From an uncultured Campylobacteraceae bacterium (GTDB lineage Bacteria > Campylobacterota > Campylobacteria > Campylobacterales > Arcobacteraceae), in contig CAJXPH010000169.1 of the NCBI GenBank assembly GCA_913057765.1, forward strand, positions 1 through 6,024: a stretch of DNA of 6,024 bases. The letters run 5' to 3'. This document shows positions 5,977 to 6,024 of the stretch, one piece after another. A program made the translations under genes and the position numbers. Below the pieces are notes generated by a model, which made no database searches, had not been told where the DNA came from, and saw nothing but the letters and a program-made list of their open reading frames with translations. The first letter of the stretch is position 1, and the number at the start of each line of letters is the position of its first letter.

Positions 5977-6024
5977 CTGTCTCTTATACACATCTGACGC
6001 TGCCGACGAAGAGGATAGTGTAGA
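5977..6024 (-). other. Illumina Nextera adapter with i5 index, reverse complement (not genomic)
   Basis: Positions 5977-5995 are the reverse complement of the Tn5 mosaic end (CTGTCTCTTATACACATCT). Positions 5996-6009 are the read-1 adapter part, 6010-6017 (AGAGGATA) are the reverse complement of index TATCCTCT, and 6018-6024 are the start of the reversed flow-cell oligo. The index is the same as at the left end. Genomic sequence ends at about 5976. Confidence 0.98.

Noticed and set aside
1..6024. A transposon or integron-like element bounded by 44-bp perfect terminal inverted repeats
   Set aside because: The repeats are Nextera adapter with index and flow-cell oligo sequence; no transposase is encoded and the content is ordinary chromosomal genes.

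Overview
The window is a short, strongly AT-rich assembly contig whose two ends are library adapter, not genome. Bases 1-44 and 5977-6024 are the Illumina Nextera read-1 adapter with its i5 index, in opposite orientations, so the genomic insert is only about 45-5976. Low G+C, a run of four same-strand genes, the overlapping tlyA-ribF order known from Campylobacter jejuni, and the BvgS-like tandem substrate-binding sensor all suggest a Campylobacterota member, most likely Arcobacter-like. The genus is an inference.

Layout: (i) 46-639, the 3' part of tlyA, an rRNA 2'-O-methyltransferase, cut at its 5' end by the contig edge. (ii) 608-1447, ribF, bifunctional riboflavin kinase/FAD synthetase, overlapping tlyA by 32 bases. 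(iii) 1448-1721, a very AT-rich intergenic region with an AT-only palindrome after ribF, one small G+C-richer island, and a good extended -10 promoter before the next gene. (iv) 1722-2414, a small exported solute-binding protein. (v) 2418-5912, a 1164-residue membrane sensor with signal peptide, small periplasmic module, two tandem SBP_bac_3 (Venus flytrap) domains, one transmembrane helix, two PAS domains and a C-terminal SpoIIE/PP2C-type Ser/Thr phosphatase. (vi) 5913-5976, a short tail with a perfect 10-bp inverted repeat and a possible -10 element.

The first two genes are housekeeping (ribosome modification and flavin cofactors). The last two form a separate two-gene transcription unit, three bases apart. 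The likely logic is that a periplasmic solute is detected by the stand-alone binding protein and/or the two built-in flytrap domains, and the signal passes through the membrane helix and PAS/coiled-coil relay to change cytoplasmic phosphatase activity. Its target, plausibly an anti-sigma-antagonist-like or SiaC-like phosphoprotein, is not in this window and may lie just beyond the contig end.

The most interesting biology is this BvgS-like input fused to a phosphatase output, with an orphan binding protein in the same operon. The most important practical point is the adapter, which creates a false tlyA start (MCIRDR...) and false 44-bp terminal inverted repeats.
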